A program made the position numbers and the translations under genes. The notes under the pieces were generated by a model, which was given only the letters and a program-made list of their open reading frames with translations, was not told the DNA's origin and did no database searches. 64,000 nucleotides of DNA, from positions 1 through 64,000 of the forward strand of contig NZ_JARGNH010000009.1 in assembly GCF_029213205.1 (NCBI RefSeq), in the 5' to 3' direction. Origin of the DNA: Pseudooceanicola sp. GTDB taxonomy: Bacteria > Pseudomonadota > Alphaproteobacteria > Rhodobacterales > Rhodobacteraceae. Of this stretch, positions 36,256 through 46,238 are shown in pieces (the first letter of the stretch is position 1; each line of letters begins with the position of its first letter).

Positions 36256-36996
36256 TCAACGCACCGCCGCGATCGGCCCCTCGGCGCGGCCATGGATGAA
36301 CTGATCGAGATAGGGGTCGCCGCTGGCATCCATCTCGCTGACCGGGCCGGTCCAGCGGATCTTGCCGTCATGCAGCATCGCCACATTGTCGGCGATGGCG
36401 CGCACACTGGTCATGTCATGGGTGATGGTCATGGCCGTGGCGCCCATCTCGGTGACAATCTCGCGCACCAATTCGTTGATCACCCCGGCCATGATCGGAT
36501 CCAGCCCGGTGGTCGGCTCGTCGAAAAAGATGATTTCGGGTTCAGCGCAAATGGCGCGGGCGAGGCCGACGCGCTTTTGCATGCCGCCCGACAATTCCGC
36601 CGGGAACAGATCGGCCACATCCGGCGAAAGTCCGACCCGGCGCAGCTTTTCCACCGCAATCGCCTTGGCCTCGTCACGCGGCCGCGCCAGGGCGCCGCGC
36701 AGCAGCCGAAAGGCGACATTCTGCCAGACCGGCAGGCTGTCAAACAGCGCGCCGCCCTGAAACAACATGCCGAACCGCGCCAGGAACGCATCGCGGTCAT
36801 GGCCCTCGCCACCCTCGACGGTGATGCTGCCGCCGTCCGGTTTGATCAGGCCGAGGACGCATTTCAGCAGCACCGATTTGCCGGTGCCAGAGCCGCCGAT
36901 CACCACCATCGAGGTGCCGCGCGGGATCGTCAGATCAACGCCGCGCAGCACATGTTTGGGGCCAAAGGATTTGGTGACGCCGTTGAACTCGATCAT
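36256..36996 (-). CDS. mlaF: Mla-type ABC transporter ATP-binding protein
   Basis: The 246-residue ATPase has Walker A GGSGTGKSVLL, signature LSGGMQKRVGLARAI, Walker B EIIFFDEPTTGLDP and the His switch THDMTSVRAI. Short C-terminal extension with acidic residues fits MlaF (an ABC ATPase of phospholipid retrograde transport). It is 42 bases from mlaE and next to the PqiA-like gene. Confidence 0.88.
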   Translation of the reverse strand: MIEFNGVTKSFGPKHVLRGVDLTIPRGTSMVVIGGSGTGKSVLLKCVLGLIKPDGGSITVEGGEGHDRDAFLARFGMLFQGGALFDSLPVWQNVAFRLLRGALARPRDEAKAIAVEKLRRVGLSPDVADLFPAELSGGMQKRVGLARAICAEPEIIFFDEPTTGLDPIMAGVINELVREIVTEMGATAMTITHDMTSVRAIADNVAMLHDGKIRWTGPVSEMDASGDPYLDQFIHGRAEGPIAAVR

Positions 36997-37038
36997 CTCA
37001 GTGCGCCCCCCGTCGAAACAGATATGTCGCCCCGGTGC

Positions 37039-37812
37039 TCATAGCGAAAAGAACATCCGGGTCAGCAGGAAATTCGCCGCCAGGATCAGCACCGCCGCGG
37101 CCTCGACCGCGCTTTTGGTTGCTGCTCCGACGCCCTGGGCGCCCCGGCCGGAATTCATCCCCGCATAGCAGCCCATCAGCGCCGCGATCACCCCGAACAC
37201 CGCTCCCTTGACCAGAGACGAGATGATGTCGAGCGGCTCCAGGAAATCGACTGTGTTTTTAAGGTAAACCGCCGGGTTGAAGCCCAGTGATCCGGTCGCC
37301 ACCTGATAGCCGCCAAGCACGCCGATGACATCGCCGATTCCAACCAGCACCGGCACGGTGACCAGCGCCGCCAGCACCCGCGGCACCGTCAGGTATTTCA
37401 TCGGATGGGTCGAGAGGGTAACCAGCGCGTCGATTTGTTCGGTGACTTTCATCGTGGCAATCTCGGCGGCGATAGAGGAAGTCACCCGCGCCGCGATCAT
37501 CAACCCGACCAGCACCGGGCCCAATTCGCGGACCATGCCGATGGCGACGATCTGCGGCACCACCGCCTCGGCGTCAAAGCGGGAGCCGCCAGCGTAGATT
37601 TGCAGCGCCAGCGCGCCGCCGGTGAAAACCGCTGTCAGCCCGACCACCGGCAGTGACAACCAGCCGATATTGATCAGGGCGATGCCGAATTCACGGCTGT
37701 AAAACGGTGGGCGCAGCAGGTGGCTGAGTGTTTCAACGAAATAGAGCGCCACCCGCCCGATCAGCGCCAGCAGGCCCAGAACCTGGGCGCCGATGCCGGC
37801 AAGCAGCCTCAT
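37039..37812 (-). CDS. mlaE: Mla-type permease
   Basis: The 257-residue protein has five or six hydrophobic segments and the MlaE family body ([77 protein letters not shown]), including the coupling-helix segment EQIDAL. It forms the permease for MlaF. It overlaps alr by 4 bases and is followed by mlaF. No mlaD (substrate-binding MCE subunit) is adjacent. Confidence 0.9.
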   Translation of the reverse strand: MRLLAGIGAQVLGLLALIGRVALYFVETLSHLLRPPFYSREFGIALINIGWLSLPVVGLTAVFTGGALALQIYAGGSRFDAEAVVPQIVAIGMVRELGPVLVGLMIAARVTSSIAAEIATMKVTEQIDALVTLSTHPMKYLTVPRVLAALVTVPVLVGIGDVIGVLGGYQVATGSLGFNPAVYLKNTVDFLEPLDIISSLVKGAVFGVIAALMGCYAGMNSGRGAQGVGAATKSAVEAAAVLILAANFLLTRMFFSL

Positions 37813-38852
37813 CCTTGCGAAAATCGACGGCTGTAGCGGGGGCTCAGCGCGGTCAGGATCTCATAACCGATGGTGCCGGCATTGTCGGCCAGGTCGTCGA
37901 CGCCCTGATCCGGGCCGATCAGGGTCAGCACCTCGGGGTCATGGCGCAGATGGCTGATATCGACACCGATCAGATCCATCGAAATGCGGCCGCGCACCGG
38001 GCAGGGGACATCATCGGCATAAAGTGATGTCCGCGGCGCAAGGATCCGCTGGATGCCATCGGCATAACCGCCCGAGACCGTGGCGATGCGGCTGGGTTCC
38101 TCGGCCTCCCAGGTGTTGCCATAACCCACTGTTTCACCCGGATCGAGGTCGCGGATCTGGATCACCGGCAGGTCAAGCCGCACCACCGGCTGCGCCGCTT
38201 CGAAGGGGCGCCCGCCGTAAAGGCCGATCCCGGGGCGGGTCAGGTCGAAATGATACTCAGGCCCCAACAGGATGCCACCGGTGGCCGACAGCGAGCGGGG
38301 CGCGTCAAAGCCGCCGGTCATGTCGTGAAACACCTGCAATTGTTCGCGGTTCATCGGGTGATCCGGCTCATCGGCACAGGCCAGGTGCGACATCAGCAGG
38401 GTCACCTCCTGCTCCATCGCGATCGGGCGCAGCGCGTCCCATTCGCTGGGTTCCATCCCCAGCCGGTTCATCCCGGTGTCCAGCTGGACGCCAAAGCGAT
38501 GCCCCGGCAGCGCCTCGACATGGCGCAACATCTGGTCGATGGAATTGATCATCGGCACCAGATCCAGATCGTGGATCATATCGGTGTCGCCGCGCATATG
38601 GCCGCTGAACAGGTTGATCTCGACAGCAGAGCCAAGCACCTCGCGCACCTGCGCCGCCTCTTCGGCCACCGCGACAAAGAACCGGCGGACCCCGGCCCGG
38701 GCCAGCGCCCGCGCCACCTGGGCGGTGCCGAGACCATAGCCATTGGCCTTGATCACCGCAGCGGTTTCCACCCTGTCGTCCGACAGGGCATTCAGCGCGC
38801 GCCAATTGGCGATCAACGCGTCGAGGTCGATGGTGAGTTGTCCTGTAGCCAT
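37809..38852 (-). CDS. alr: Alanine racemase
   Basis: Alr makes D-alanine for peptidoglycan. The 347-residue protein has the PLP-Lys motif [11 protein letters not shown], the [14 protein letters not shown] and [10 protein letters not shown] strands, and the GYADGIQR catalytic-Tyr region. ATG 38852 begins the family N-terminus ([20 protein letters not shown]). It overlaps mlaE by 4 bases, so its transcription likely runs into the mla genes. Confidence 0.94.
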   Translation of the reverse strand: MATGQLTIDLDALIANWRALNALSDDRVETAAVIKANGYGLGTAQVARALARAGVRRFFVAVAEEAAQVREVLGSAVEINLFSGHMRGDTDMIHDLDLVPMINSIDQMLRHVEALPGHRFGVQLDTGMNRLGMEPSEWDALRPIAMEQEVTLLMSHLACADEPDHPMNREQLQVFHDMTGGFDAPRSLSATGGILLGPEYHFDLTRPGIGLYGGRPFEAAQPVVRLDLPVIQIRDLDPGETVGYGNTWEAEEPSRIATVSGGYADGIQRILAPRTSLYADDVPCPVRGRISMDLIGVDISHLRHDPEVLTLIGPDQGVDDLADNAGTIGYEILTALSPRYSRRFSQG

Positions 38853-38950
38853 GCGCCGTTTTTGACCGCAGCACCGGCGCGGTGCAAGGACAAACCGCGC
38901 CGGATGCGGCGCAGGCGCGATGTCGCGCCGATGATCGGGACGGGGCCTGT

Positions 38951-39778
38951 CTAGAGAGGTTCCCAGAGGTCGCGGCTGCGCTGCCACATCTTTTCACCGA
39001 TCAGGCAATCACGCCCCGGGGAGGCCTGGGTCGGGATCACCCGCGCCTCGGGCCGGGGCGGGGCTGGCGTCTTGCCCGCGATTTCCAGCACCAGTTTCTT
39101 GCGCACCGCGGCGGCGAATTCCGCCCAGTCATAAACCGGGATAACAAAGCTCCCGGCGCCGCCGGTCACACAGGTCTGGTAATAGATATCGAGATCATCA
39201 AGGTTCCAAGCCGCGATTCCATCGCGGGTCATCAGTGGCAGCCCGTTGATGGTGATCCCTTCGGCCAGCACCTGATCGCGGATCGGCAGCACCGGCGCGC
39301 CGTCATTGTTCGGCCCGTCGCCGGAAATGTCGATCACCCGCCTGAGCCCGGCAAAGCGGTTGCCGCGGAAATACCCGGGGCCCATCGCCAGCGCCCCGGA
39401 AATCGAGGTGCGGCGCATAGCTTGGGTGAAATGCAGGGTGAGCGCCTCGGCAAAACCCTGGGCATCGTCGCGCGACCGGATCAGCCGCCAATCGACCACC
39501 ACTCTCTGCGACCCGGCGCCGGCCCATTCGACATAGGCCACCGCGATATGGCCGAGAAAGCCATCGCCGATCACGTTCAGAACCGAATCCGAGGTCAGCG
39601 CCTCGGCATAGCCGCGCCGCTGAATCTCAAGCTCGCTCGGGGTCATCGACCGGGACACATCGACCAGCAACAGCAGCTCGACATCGACCTCGATGGCGCT
39701 TGGGTCGTAGGGCTCGACCTGTGCCGCGACCGGCGGCGCAGAGATGAGGGCAATGACCAGGGCAAACACGCGTCTCAT
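38951..39778 (-). CDS. DUF1194 protein with VWA-like fold, secreted
   Basis: The 275-residue protein starts with a signal peptide [20 protein letters not shown], then [21 protein letters not shown], which contains the metal-binding DxSxS (MIDAS) motif of von Willebrand A domains, and DISGDGPNN. This is the DUF1194 family. Function is not known. It should be periplasmic or exported. Located between alr and the GNAT gene. Confidence 0.85.
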   Translation of the reverse strand: MRRVFALVIALISAPPVAAQVEPYDPSAIEVDVELLLLVDVSRSMTPSELEIQRRGYAEALTSDSVLNVIGDGFLGHIAVAYVEWAGAGSQRVVVDWRLIRSRDDAQGFAEALTLHFTQAMRRTSISGALAMGPGYFRGNRFAGLRRVIDISGDGPNNDGAPVLPIRDQVLAEGITINGLPLMTRDGIAAWNLDDLDIYYQTCVTGGAGSFVIPVYDWAEFAAAVRKKLVLEIAGKTPAPPRPEARVIPTQASPGRDCLIGEKMWQRSRDLWEPL

Positions 39779-39850
39779 CAGCCGATCCTCGCGCCAGGCT
39801 CTGCGCGGAGTCCAGCCATTCCCGCTGGCGCACGAAAAGGTGAAGGCGAA

Positions 39851-40279
39851 TCAGTTCAGTTCGGCTTCGGCATATTCGACCTGCCGAAAGCTCAGCCCGA
39901 GCGCCTGATAAAAGGGTTTGGCGCTGGCGCTATCCGGATCCGATCCCAGCCAGATCCAGGCACAGCCCATATCGCGCCCTGCGGCCAGCGCTGCCTGCAT
40001 CAGCGCGGTGCCAATTCCACGTCGCCGGGCCACCTCAGCAACCCCGAGATTGTCGATATAAAGCGCCGGATCCCGGTCCGGCCCATGCAGCACCATCGCC
40101 AGGCACTGGCCGACCACCAGTTCGCCGTCGCGGGCGACAAATAACAGATGCTCGGGCCGGGCCAGAACCGCCGCCAGCCGCTCCGGGGTGAGCGGTGCGT
40201 CGAACACGCCCTCGGCCACCTCAGCCAGATGATGCGCGGTCTCGGCGCTGATCCGTTCGATCCGCGCCTGCGTGCTCAA
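39851..40279 (-). CDS. GNAT-family N-acetyltransferase
   Basis: The 142-residue protein has the acetyl-CoA loop (LYIDNLGVAEVARRRGIGTALMQAALAAGRDMG) with the R/Q-x-x-G-x-G/A pattern and the strand LGLSFRQVEYAEAELN. The substrate is not predictable. Its start overlaps the dnaB stop by 4 bases (ATGA). Confidence 0.88.
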   Translation of the reverse strand: MSTQARIERISAETAHHLAEVAEGVFDAPLTPERLAAVLARPEHLLFVARDGELVVGQCLAMVLHGPDRDPALYIDNLGVAEVARRRGIGTALMQAALAAGRDMGCAWIWLGSDPDSASAKPFYQALGLSFRQVEYAEAELN

Positions 40280-41772
40280 TAGTCGCCACCCTGATCGGCC
40301 TGCCAGGGCTTGACCAGATTGCCGAATTTGGTGAACCGGCCCTCAAAGCTCAGCTCGACCGTGCCAATCGGGCCGTGGCGCTGCTTGCCGATCACCACCT
40401 CGGCGCGGCCATGCAGACGCTCCATCCGCTCCTGCCAGGCGGCGATTTCGGCCATCTTGTCATCCGAGGGCTTTTCGCGTTCGACGTAATATTCCTCACG
40501 GAACACGAACATCACCACATCCGCATCCTGTTCGATCGACCCCGATTCCCTGAGGTCCGACAGTTGCGGGCGCTTGTCCTCACGGTTTTCCACCTGCCGT
40601 GACAGCTGTGACAGGGCGATCACCGGGATGTTCAACTCCTTGGCGATGGCCTTCAGCCCCATCGAGATCTCGCCGATCTCGTTCACCCGGTTTTCGGCGG
40701 TGCCGCGCACCAGCTGCAGGTAATCGACGATCAGCAGGTCAAGCCCATGAGTTCGCTTCAACCGCCGCGCCCGCGCCGCCAACTGCGCAATCGGCAGGGC
40801 GGCGGTGTCGTCGATGTAGAGCGGGCAGGCTTCCAGCTCCTTGGCGGCCTCGACAAAACGGCGGAACTCATCCTCGGTCATGTCGCCGCGACGGATCTGT
40901 TCGCTGGGCACCTGGGCGGCTTCGGACAGCACCCGCGCCGCCAGTTGCTCGGCGCTCATTTCCAGCGAATAAAAGCCGACGACGCCGCCATCCACCGCGC
41001 CCTCGGTGCCGTCATGACGCAGCCCGCGGCGATAGGCCTTGGCGACATTAAAGGCGATATTGGTGGCGAGCGAGGTTTTGCCCATCGACGGGCGCCCGGC
41101 AAGGATCAACAGATCCGAAGGGTGCAGGCCGCCGAGTTTCTTGTCGAGATCGGTGAGCCCGGTCGAGATCCCGGCCAGCCCGCCGTCGCGCTGATGCGCG
41201 GCATTGGCCATGTTCACCGCATCGGTGACGGCGCGCAGGAAGGATTGGAACCCGCTTTCGGTCTGGCCCTGTTCGCTGAGCTTATAAAGCTGTTGTTCGG
41301 CTTCGACGATCTGCTCTCTGGGTTCGCTGGCAACATCCACCGTCGCCGCCTTGGCGGCGATCTCATGGCCCAGCCCGATCAGCTGACGGCGGATCGCCAT
41401 GTCATAGATCATCTGGGCATAGTCGCGCGCCGCATAGGCGCTGACCGCGGCCCCGGCGATGCGCACCAGATAGGCCGGTCCACCCAGTTCTGCCAGACCT
41501 TCGTCGGCCTCCAGAAACGCCTTCAGCGTCACCGGGCTGGCCAGGTTGTTCTTGGCGATCCGGGCGGCGGCGGTTTCGAAAATCCGGGCGTGCACCGGCT
41601 CATAGAAATGCTGCGGACCGATGATCCCGGCGATCTTGTCATAGATGTCGTTGTTGGTCAGCAGGGCGCCCAGCAATTGCTGTTCAGCCTCGATCGAATG
41701 CGGGACACGGTCGATTTCCTTGCCCAAAGGCAAAAGTCCCTCCGCCGAGTCAATCCTTGGATGGTCGTTCAT
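40276..41772 (-). CDS. dnaB: Replicative DNA helicase DnaB
   Basis: DnaB is the hexameric helicase at replication forks. The 498-residue protein has the N-terminal helical domain (RVPHSIEAEQQLLGALLTNNDIYDKIAGIIGPQHFYEPVHARIF), Walker A AGRPSMGKTSLA, Walker B LLIVDYLQLV and GSIEQDADVVMF. ATG 41772 (MNDHPRIDSA) fits the family; the ORF track start at 41790 adds six residues. Confidence 0.96.
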   Translation of the reverse strand: MNDHPRIDSAEGLLPLGKEIDRVPHSIEAEQQLLGALLTNNDIYDKIAGIIGPQHFYEPVHARIFETAAARIAKNNLASPVTLKAFLEADEGLAELGGPAYLVRIAGAAVSAYAARDYAQMIYDMAIRRQLIGLGHEIAAKAATVDVASEPREQIVEAEQQLYKLSEQGQTESGFQSFLRAVTDAVNMANAAHQRDGGLAGISTGLTDLDKKLGGLHPSDLLILAGRPSMGKTSLATNIAFNVAKAYRRGLRHDGTEGAVDGGVVGFYSLEMSAEQLAARVLSEAAQVPSEQIRRGDMTEDEFRRFVEAAKELEACPLYIDDTAALPIAQLAARARRLKRTHGLDLLIVDYLQLVRGTAENRVNEIGEISMGLKAIAKELNIPVIALSQLSRQVENREDKRPQLSDLRESGSIEQDADVVMFVFREEYYVEREKPSDDKMAEIAAWQERMERLHGRAEVVIGKQRHGPIGTVELSFEGRFTKFGNLVKPWQADQGGDY

Positions 41773-42094
41773 CTGATACCCTCGGGCCACCTGTGACCCA
41801 ATCGGCCAGCTGCCGACAATCCGGCCCGCTGTGCCCCCGTTCCGCGTCGTTTTCGTTGCGCGCGTCCATAGGCACTACACCTATAGGATAGGCCGCGCGA
41901 CCGACAATCTTGATAACCTGTGAATCGTCTGTGCATAAGTTTTGATACCACATCTGGGTGGATCAGGCGAACATCCAGCGAGATATGGCGCGGGTTTTCG
42001 CTGTCCTATCCTTTTGCTCCATCGTTTTCCGAGCCGAATTGCTGGCAGGGCGCGGATGTGGCACCGCGCGGCACCCGCCTCTGCGGGCGAATCG
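41773..42094. promoter_or_regulatory. dnaB upstream region with one DnaA box and candidate promoter
   Basis: This 322-base gap lies between dnaB and the end of pyrE. On the reverse strand TTATGCACA (41930-41938) matches the DnaA-box consensus TTATNCACA exactly, and TTGTCG-N16-TATAGG lies nearer dnaB as a possible -35/-10. The rest up to pyrE shows no coding support. A DnaA box by itself does not define an origin; it may regulate dnaB. Confidence 0.45.
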
Positions 42095-42775
42095 TCAGAC
42101 GCCGCTGCGCGCCGCCTGCCAGGCCCGGGGATCGTTCAGAAACGTCTCGACCTCACTCAGGGTGGCGGTGTCGAAACTGGCGCGGCGCTTGGCCTCAGCC
42201 AGCACATCCCACCAGGTGCAGAGGTGATGCAGGGCGATGCCATGATCGCCAAGGGTCTGCTCGGTCTCCGGAAAAATCCCGTAATAAAAGATCACGGCCG
42301 TATGCGCGCAGGTGGCCCCGGTTTCGCGGATCGCATCGACAAAGGAGACCTTTGATCCGCCATCGGTGGTCAGATCCTCGACCAGCAGCACCCGCTGGCC
42401 GGGAGTCATCACCCCCTCGATGCGCGCATTTCGGCCATAGCCTTTCGGCTTTTTGCGCACATAGGTCATCGGCAGCGCCATCCGCTCGGCCACCAGCGCC
42501 GCAAAGGGAATGCCGGCGGTCTCGCCACCAGCGATATTGTCGAACGCCTCCAGCCCGGCATTGCGCATCACCGTCACCGCCAGAAAATCCATCAGGGTGG
42601 AGCGGATGCGGGGATAGGAGATCAGCTTGCGGCAATCGATATAGGTCGGACTCGGCAATCCGCTGGCCAGGGTGAAGGGCTCGGTCGCGTTGAAATGCAC
42701 CGCTTCAATATCGAGCAGCATCGCCGCGCTCAGCCGGGCGATTTCCTCGGCGGCGGGGTAGGATGATGGGATCAT
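42095..42775 (-). CDS. pyrE: Orotate phosphoribosyltransferase
   Basis: PyrE makes OMP from orotate and PRPP in pyrimidine synthesis. The 226-residue protein has the family strand [20 protein letters not shown] and the PRPP loop [17 protein letters not shown] 42775 ([15 protein letters not shown]) is the sensible start; the ORF track extends to 42946 through the repeat region. Following pyrC on the same strand, it forms a pyrimidine pair. Confidence 0.94.
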   Translation of the reverse strand: MIPSSYPAAEEIARLSAAMLLDIEAVHFNATEPFTLASGLPSPTYIDCRKLISYPRIRSTLMDFLAVTVMRNAGLEAFDNIAGGETAGIPFAALVAERMALPMTYVRKKPKGYGRNARIEGVMTPGQRVLLVEDLTTDGGSKVSFVDAIRETGATCAHTAVIFYYGIFPETEQTLGDHGIALHHLCTWWDVLAEAKRRASFDTATLSEVETFLNDPRAWQAARSGV

Positions 42776-42807
42776 GGGCTGGGTCTCCGTCTTGAAACGC
42801 GTCTGCG

Positions 42808-42953
42808 CTTCATCTTGCCAAAAATAGTCCCGCCGGAGGCTTGAAATCGATGTCGCGACATCACCGCCGCGGATCGCTCCGGGAGGGGGCACCGCCCGGT
42901 TCGCCGCCGCTGGCGGCGATGCCTCCGGCGGGACTATTTTTGGCAAGATGAAG
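42808..42953. repeat. Perfect 33-base inverted repeat between pyrC and pyrE
   Basis: CTTCATCTTGCCAAAAATAG at 42808 and its exact reverse complement ending at 42953 form 33-base arms (42808-42840 and 42921-42953) around an 80-base GC-rich spacer. The arms share the TTGCCAAAAATA core with the dispersed repeat family seen elsewhere in the window, so this is probably two inverted copies. Transcribed, it would fold as a very stable hairpin between pyrC and pyrE. Confidence 0.9.
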
Positions 42954-42960
42954 CCTGGGG

Positions 42961-44001
42961 TCAGTCATCGACCTGCCAATGCAGCGGGAAACCGGGGTCA
43001 AAGACCGTGACCGGACCATCGGCGCTGTCGATCTTGCTTGGATAGTGGAACGGGGGGCCTTTGATCAGGGTCAGGCGCGCCTCGTTCGCGGGCATGCCAT
43101 AGAAGGCCGGGCCGTTCAGCGAGGTGAAGCCTTCCAGCCGGTCAAGCGCGCTTTCGGCCTCGAACACCTCGGCAAGGATTGACATCGTGTTGGTCGCGGT
43201 GAAGCAACCGGCACAGCCGCAGGCATGTTCCTTGAGCGCGTCGATATGCGGGGCGCTGTCGGTGCCGAGAAAGAAGCGCGGATCGCCCGAGGTGGCGGCG
43301 GCGACCAGGGCGAGGCGATGTTCCTCGCGCTTGGCGACCGGCAGGCAATAATAATGCGGCTTGATGCCACCGACCAGGATGTGGTTGCGGTTGATCACCA
43401 GGTGATGGGTGGTGATCGTCGCGCCAAGGCCGGTATCGACGCTGCGCACGTATTCGGCGGCCTGGGCGGTGGTGATATGCTCCATCACCACCTTCAGCCC
43501 AGGATGAGCGCGGCGCAGCGGATCCAGCACCCTGTCGATGAACACCGCCTCGCGGTCGAAAATATCGACATCGGCATCGGTGACCTCGCCATGGGTGCAG
43601 AGCGGCAGCCCGATCTCGGCCATCCGCTCCAGCACCGCGGCGATTTTGTTGAAATCGGTGACGCCGGAGGCGGAATTGGTGGTGGCGCCGGCCGGATAGA
43701 GCTTCACCGCCTTGATCAGGCCAGAGGCATGGGCGGCGGCGACATCCTCGGGATCGGTGCCCTCGGTCAGGTAGAGCGTCATCAACGGCTCGAACACCAT
43801 GCCTGCGGGCAGGGCGGCGCGGATCCGGTCGCGATAGGCGGCGGCCTCGGCCCCGGTCACCACCGGCGGAACCAGGTTCGGCATCACGATGGCGCGGGCG
43901 AAATGGCGGGCAGTTTCCGGCAGCACGGCGGCGAGCATCGCGCCGTCGCGCAGATGCAGGTGCCAGTCGTCGGGACGGCGGATGGTCAGGTGATCGCTCA
44001 T
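42961..44001 (-). CDS. pyrC: Dihydroorotase (class II, PyrC type)
   Basis: Dihydroorotase cyclises carbamoyl aspartate to dihydroorotate. The 346-residue protein has metal ligands in [13 protein letters not shown] (HxH), the carboxylated-Lys region [24 protein letters not shown] and VMEHITT, and the terminal LGTDSAPH. Length and motifs match the E. coli-type enzyme. ATG 44001 ([10 protein letters not shown]) is preferred over 44013. The preceding gene ends 55 bases upstream. Confidence 0.95.
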   Translation of the reverse strand: MSDHLTIRRPDDWHLHLRDGAMLAAVLPETARHFARAIVMPNLVPPVVTGAEAAAYRDRIRAALPAGMVFEPLMTLYLTEGTDPEDVAAAHASGLIKAVKLYPAGATTNSASGVTDFNKIAAVLERMAEIGLPLCTHGEVTDADVDIFDREAVFIDRVLDPLRRAHPGLKVVMEHITTAQAAEYVRSVDTGLGATITTHHLVINRNHILVGGIKPHYYCLPVAKREEHRLALVAAATSGDPRFFLGTDSAPHIDALKEHACGCAGCFTATNTMSILAEVFEAESALDRLEGFTSLNGPAFYGMPANEARLTLIKGPPFHYPSKIDSADGPVTVFDPGFPLHWQVDD

Positions 44002-44056
44002 GCCGCTTCGCATAGCGCAAGTGCTGCGGGCTGACCAGTCCCCGGCGCGGCTTGGA

Positions 44057-45031
44057 TCAGCCGACCCGCGCCGGTTCTGTTGCGTCCTTGTCCGGATGGG
44101 TTTCCCCGCTCGCGGCGCCCTCGGCGCTGGTCAGCATCTCCAGGCGGCGGGCAAAGCGCGGCGCCTTCATTCGGGCGACCACGTTGCGGCAGAGGGCGGC
44201 GACGAGCGTTGGCCGGCCTGCCGCCTCGATGGCGCCGAGCAGGCGGCGCAGATAGGGCAGGTGACTGCGACGGGTGCGGGCCAGCCGGGCGAAGCTGGCA
44301 GCGTTCAGCCGCCCGGTGCCGGCCAGTTCGATCAGCCGGTGCAGGATCTGCATCGCCTTGAGATCGCCCTCGATCGCGTCCCCCATCCGGCGCAGCTTCA
44401 GCGCTGTGGTGTTCTTGCGCCGGAACAGCGCCGCATGCATCGCGTCCAGGGTTTCGGTCGGGTCATAGATGACAAAGGCCTGATCCGCCGCCTCGGTCAT
44501 ATCCGGGGCAAAGCCGTAGCGGTCGGTAAAGGAAACCCGGCGCATCTCGGTAAACCGATTGTCCCAGAGCGCGTGCTCGGGATCGAGTGTCGCTTGTGGC
44601 GAGATCGTCAGCACCCTGGCCCCCGGCGCGGTGACCGAAAACGCCGCCGCCGCATAACCGCAGGGCCCGGCGCCGTAGAACAGCACGGTCTCGAAATCCT
44701 CAAGAAAGCCGTCATCGACCAACCGGTCGAAATAGCCAAACACCCGGGGATCGCGAAACCAGGTGTCGCCGTCGCAGGCCAGGCAGAGATGCGACCAGCC
44801 GGAGTCGCGCACCATATGCCAGCCCAGCGGCTCTCCCTGGGTGCGGATCGCGGGCAGGGATTCAAAGGTCACCAGCAGGGTGGAGCCGTTTTCGACCAGC
44901 GCCGCGAAATGGCGTTTGCCGAGCGGTTGGAAGGCGCCATGCTCATCGACGATATTGACGAATTCGCGCAGCCAGGTGGTGTCATCCAGACCCTCAAGGC
45001 TGCGCGTCAGCGCCGTTTCCACATCGTTCAT
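44057..45031 (-). CDS. Unrecognised protein with alpha/beta-hydrolase-like nucleotide or acyl fold, glycan cluster gene
   Basis: I do not recognise this 324-residue protein. The stretch [39 protein letters not shown] resembles the nucleophile-elbow strand of alpha/beta hydrolases found in polysaccharide clusters, but the usual Ser is Pro or Cys. It lies next to three glycosyltransferases and a sulfotransferase. The first plausible ATG is 45031 ([12 protein letters not shown]). A role in the cluster is inferred from position. Confidence 0.55.
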   Translation of the reverse strand: MNDVETALTRSLEGLDDTTWLREFVNIVDEHGAFQPLGKRHFAALVENGSTLLVTFESLPAIRTQGEPLGWHMVRDSGWSHLCLACDGDTWFRDPRVFGYFDRLVDDGFLEDFETVLFYGAGPCGYAAAAFSVTAPGARVLTISPQATLDPEHALWDNRFTEMRRVSFTDRYGFAPDMTEAADQAFVIYDPTETLDAMHAALFRRKNTTALKLRRMGDAIEGDLKAMQILHRLIELAGTGRLNAASFARLARTRRSHLPYLRRLLGAIEAAGRPTLVAALCRNVVARMKAPRFARRLEMLTSAEGAASGETHPDKDATEPARVG

Positions 45032-45146
45032 CGCCAAGCCCCCCACGGCCCAATCGCCGCCAGCCCAGCGGTCAAGGCCTGATCTTGCACCATCCGACAG
45101 CGGTTTGCGAAGGCCTCTGCCGGAACTGTCGTCGGATCGTGATCGA

Positions 45147-46208
45147 TCAGGCGCCTTTCGGGCCATTGTCGCGGGATCGGGCCAAATTGGCGTGCCGAAC
45201 CAGGAATTGCGCGGCTTTGAGTGACACCGGGCGGGTCGGTTGGCTCATCAACAGCCGCCCGAACAGGGCGCGAAACGGCTCTTGCTGCAGCAGGATTTCG
45301 AATCGCTCGCGGCGCCAGGCGACGGCGTTGTGGTGCAGGGCGGCGAGTTCGGGATCGGCCATCAGCCGGGCGCGTTCCGCCGCCATCTCCGGGGCGAGGG
45401 CGTGGATTGTGGTGTCTTCGGCGGCGGCAAAATTGCGCTCGACCCAATAGTCGATATCGAGCAGATGATCGGAATGCACCGCCCGTCCACGGTCCGCCTT
45501 GACCACATAGCTTTCCATCGCGCCGAGCGGATAATGGTTGAGCTGGGCGAGGTCGTTGTTCTTGCGTCCGTAATTGTTGAAAATCCGTTCGGTGCGGAAT
45601 TTCGCATCCAGTTCGCGCCCGGCGGCGTCAAACCAGCGCGCGGTGTCGATCCGGGTTGGATCCGGGGCGCGCGGGCGATGCACCCCGAGTTTCTTGTAGG
45701 TGCCATCGTTGCGGTAGAGCGTCTTGAACATCAAGGCGCGCCAGGGCCAATAGATCACCTCGGGTGCGGCGCGGGTGAATTGCGCGGTGATCGGCTCGTC
45801 GACATAACGTACCACATCGGCATTGCCGAACAGCCGCCAGGTCAGGGTGACGGCGCTGGCCTCGGGCAGGGCGCCGAGCAGATCGGGCAGGCGATGGTTC
45901 CCGACATGGATATTGACGAATTCATCGACATCAAAGGCCAGGATCCAATCGGCGGCACGGACGCTCTCCAGCCGGTCGGCCTGTTTCAGCGCGGTGAACT
46001 GGATGCCGCCCTTGTCATAGGGGCCATCATTGCGAATATGGGTGATCAGCCCCAGGGCGGCCAGCCGGTCGAGCATCTGGTCGGTGCCGTCCTGGCAATC
46101 GTTGGAAAAGACCAGGAAATCGGTGAATCCGACGGCGCGGTGATGCGCCAGCCATTCCAGCAGGAAGGCTGCCTCGTTGCGAACACAAAGAACTGCCAGG
46201 AATTTCAA
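45147..46208 (-). CDS. Family-2-type glycosyltransferase
   Basis: The 353-residue protein opens MKFLAVLCVRNEAAFLLEWLAHHRAVGFTDFLVFSNDCQDGTDQML, a GT-A fold N-terminus for this glycosyltransferase subgroup, and has the metal/donor motif ILAFDVDEFVNIHVG. Later conserved segments (VTLTWRLFGN, LNHYPLGAMESYVVK) recur in the other two glycosyltransferases of this cluster. It should transfer a sugar to a surface glycan. Third of the three paralogues, not overlapping its neighbours. Confidence 0.85.
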   Translation of the reverse strand: MKFLAVLCVRNEAAFLLEWLAHHRAVGFTDFLVFSNDCQDGTDQMLDRLAALGLITHIRNDGPYDKGGIQFTALKQADRLESVRAADWILAFDVDEFVNIHVGNHRLPDLLGALPEASAVTLTWRLFGNADVVRYVDEPITAQFTRAAPEVIYWPWRALMFKTLYRNDGTYKKLGVHRPRAPDPTRIDTARWFDAAGRELDAKFRTERIFNNYGRKNNDLAQLNHYPLGAMESYVVKADRGRAVHSDHLLDIDYWVERNFAAAEDTTIHALAPEMAAERARLMADPELAALHHNAVAWRRERFEILLQQEPFRALFGRLLMSQPTRPVSLKAAQFLVRHANLARSRDNGPKGA

Positions 46209-46238
46209 ATTCTTACGCCTGACGGATAATTCATTACT

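Noticed and set aside
38882-40144. 420-codon forward frame over alr and the DUF1194 gene
   Set aside because: Antisense shadow; the reverse genes have signal peptide and family motifs.
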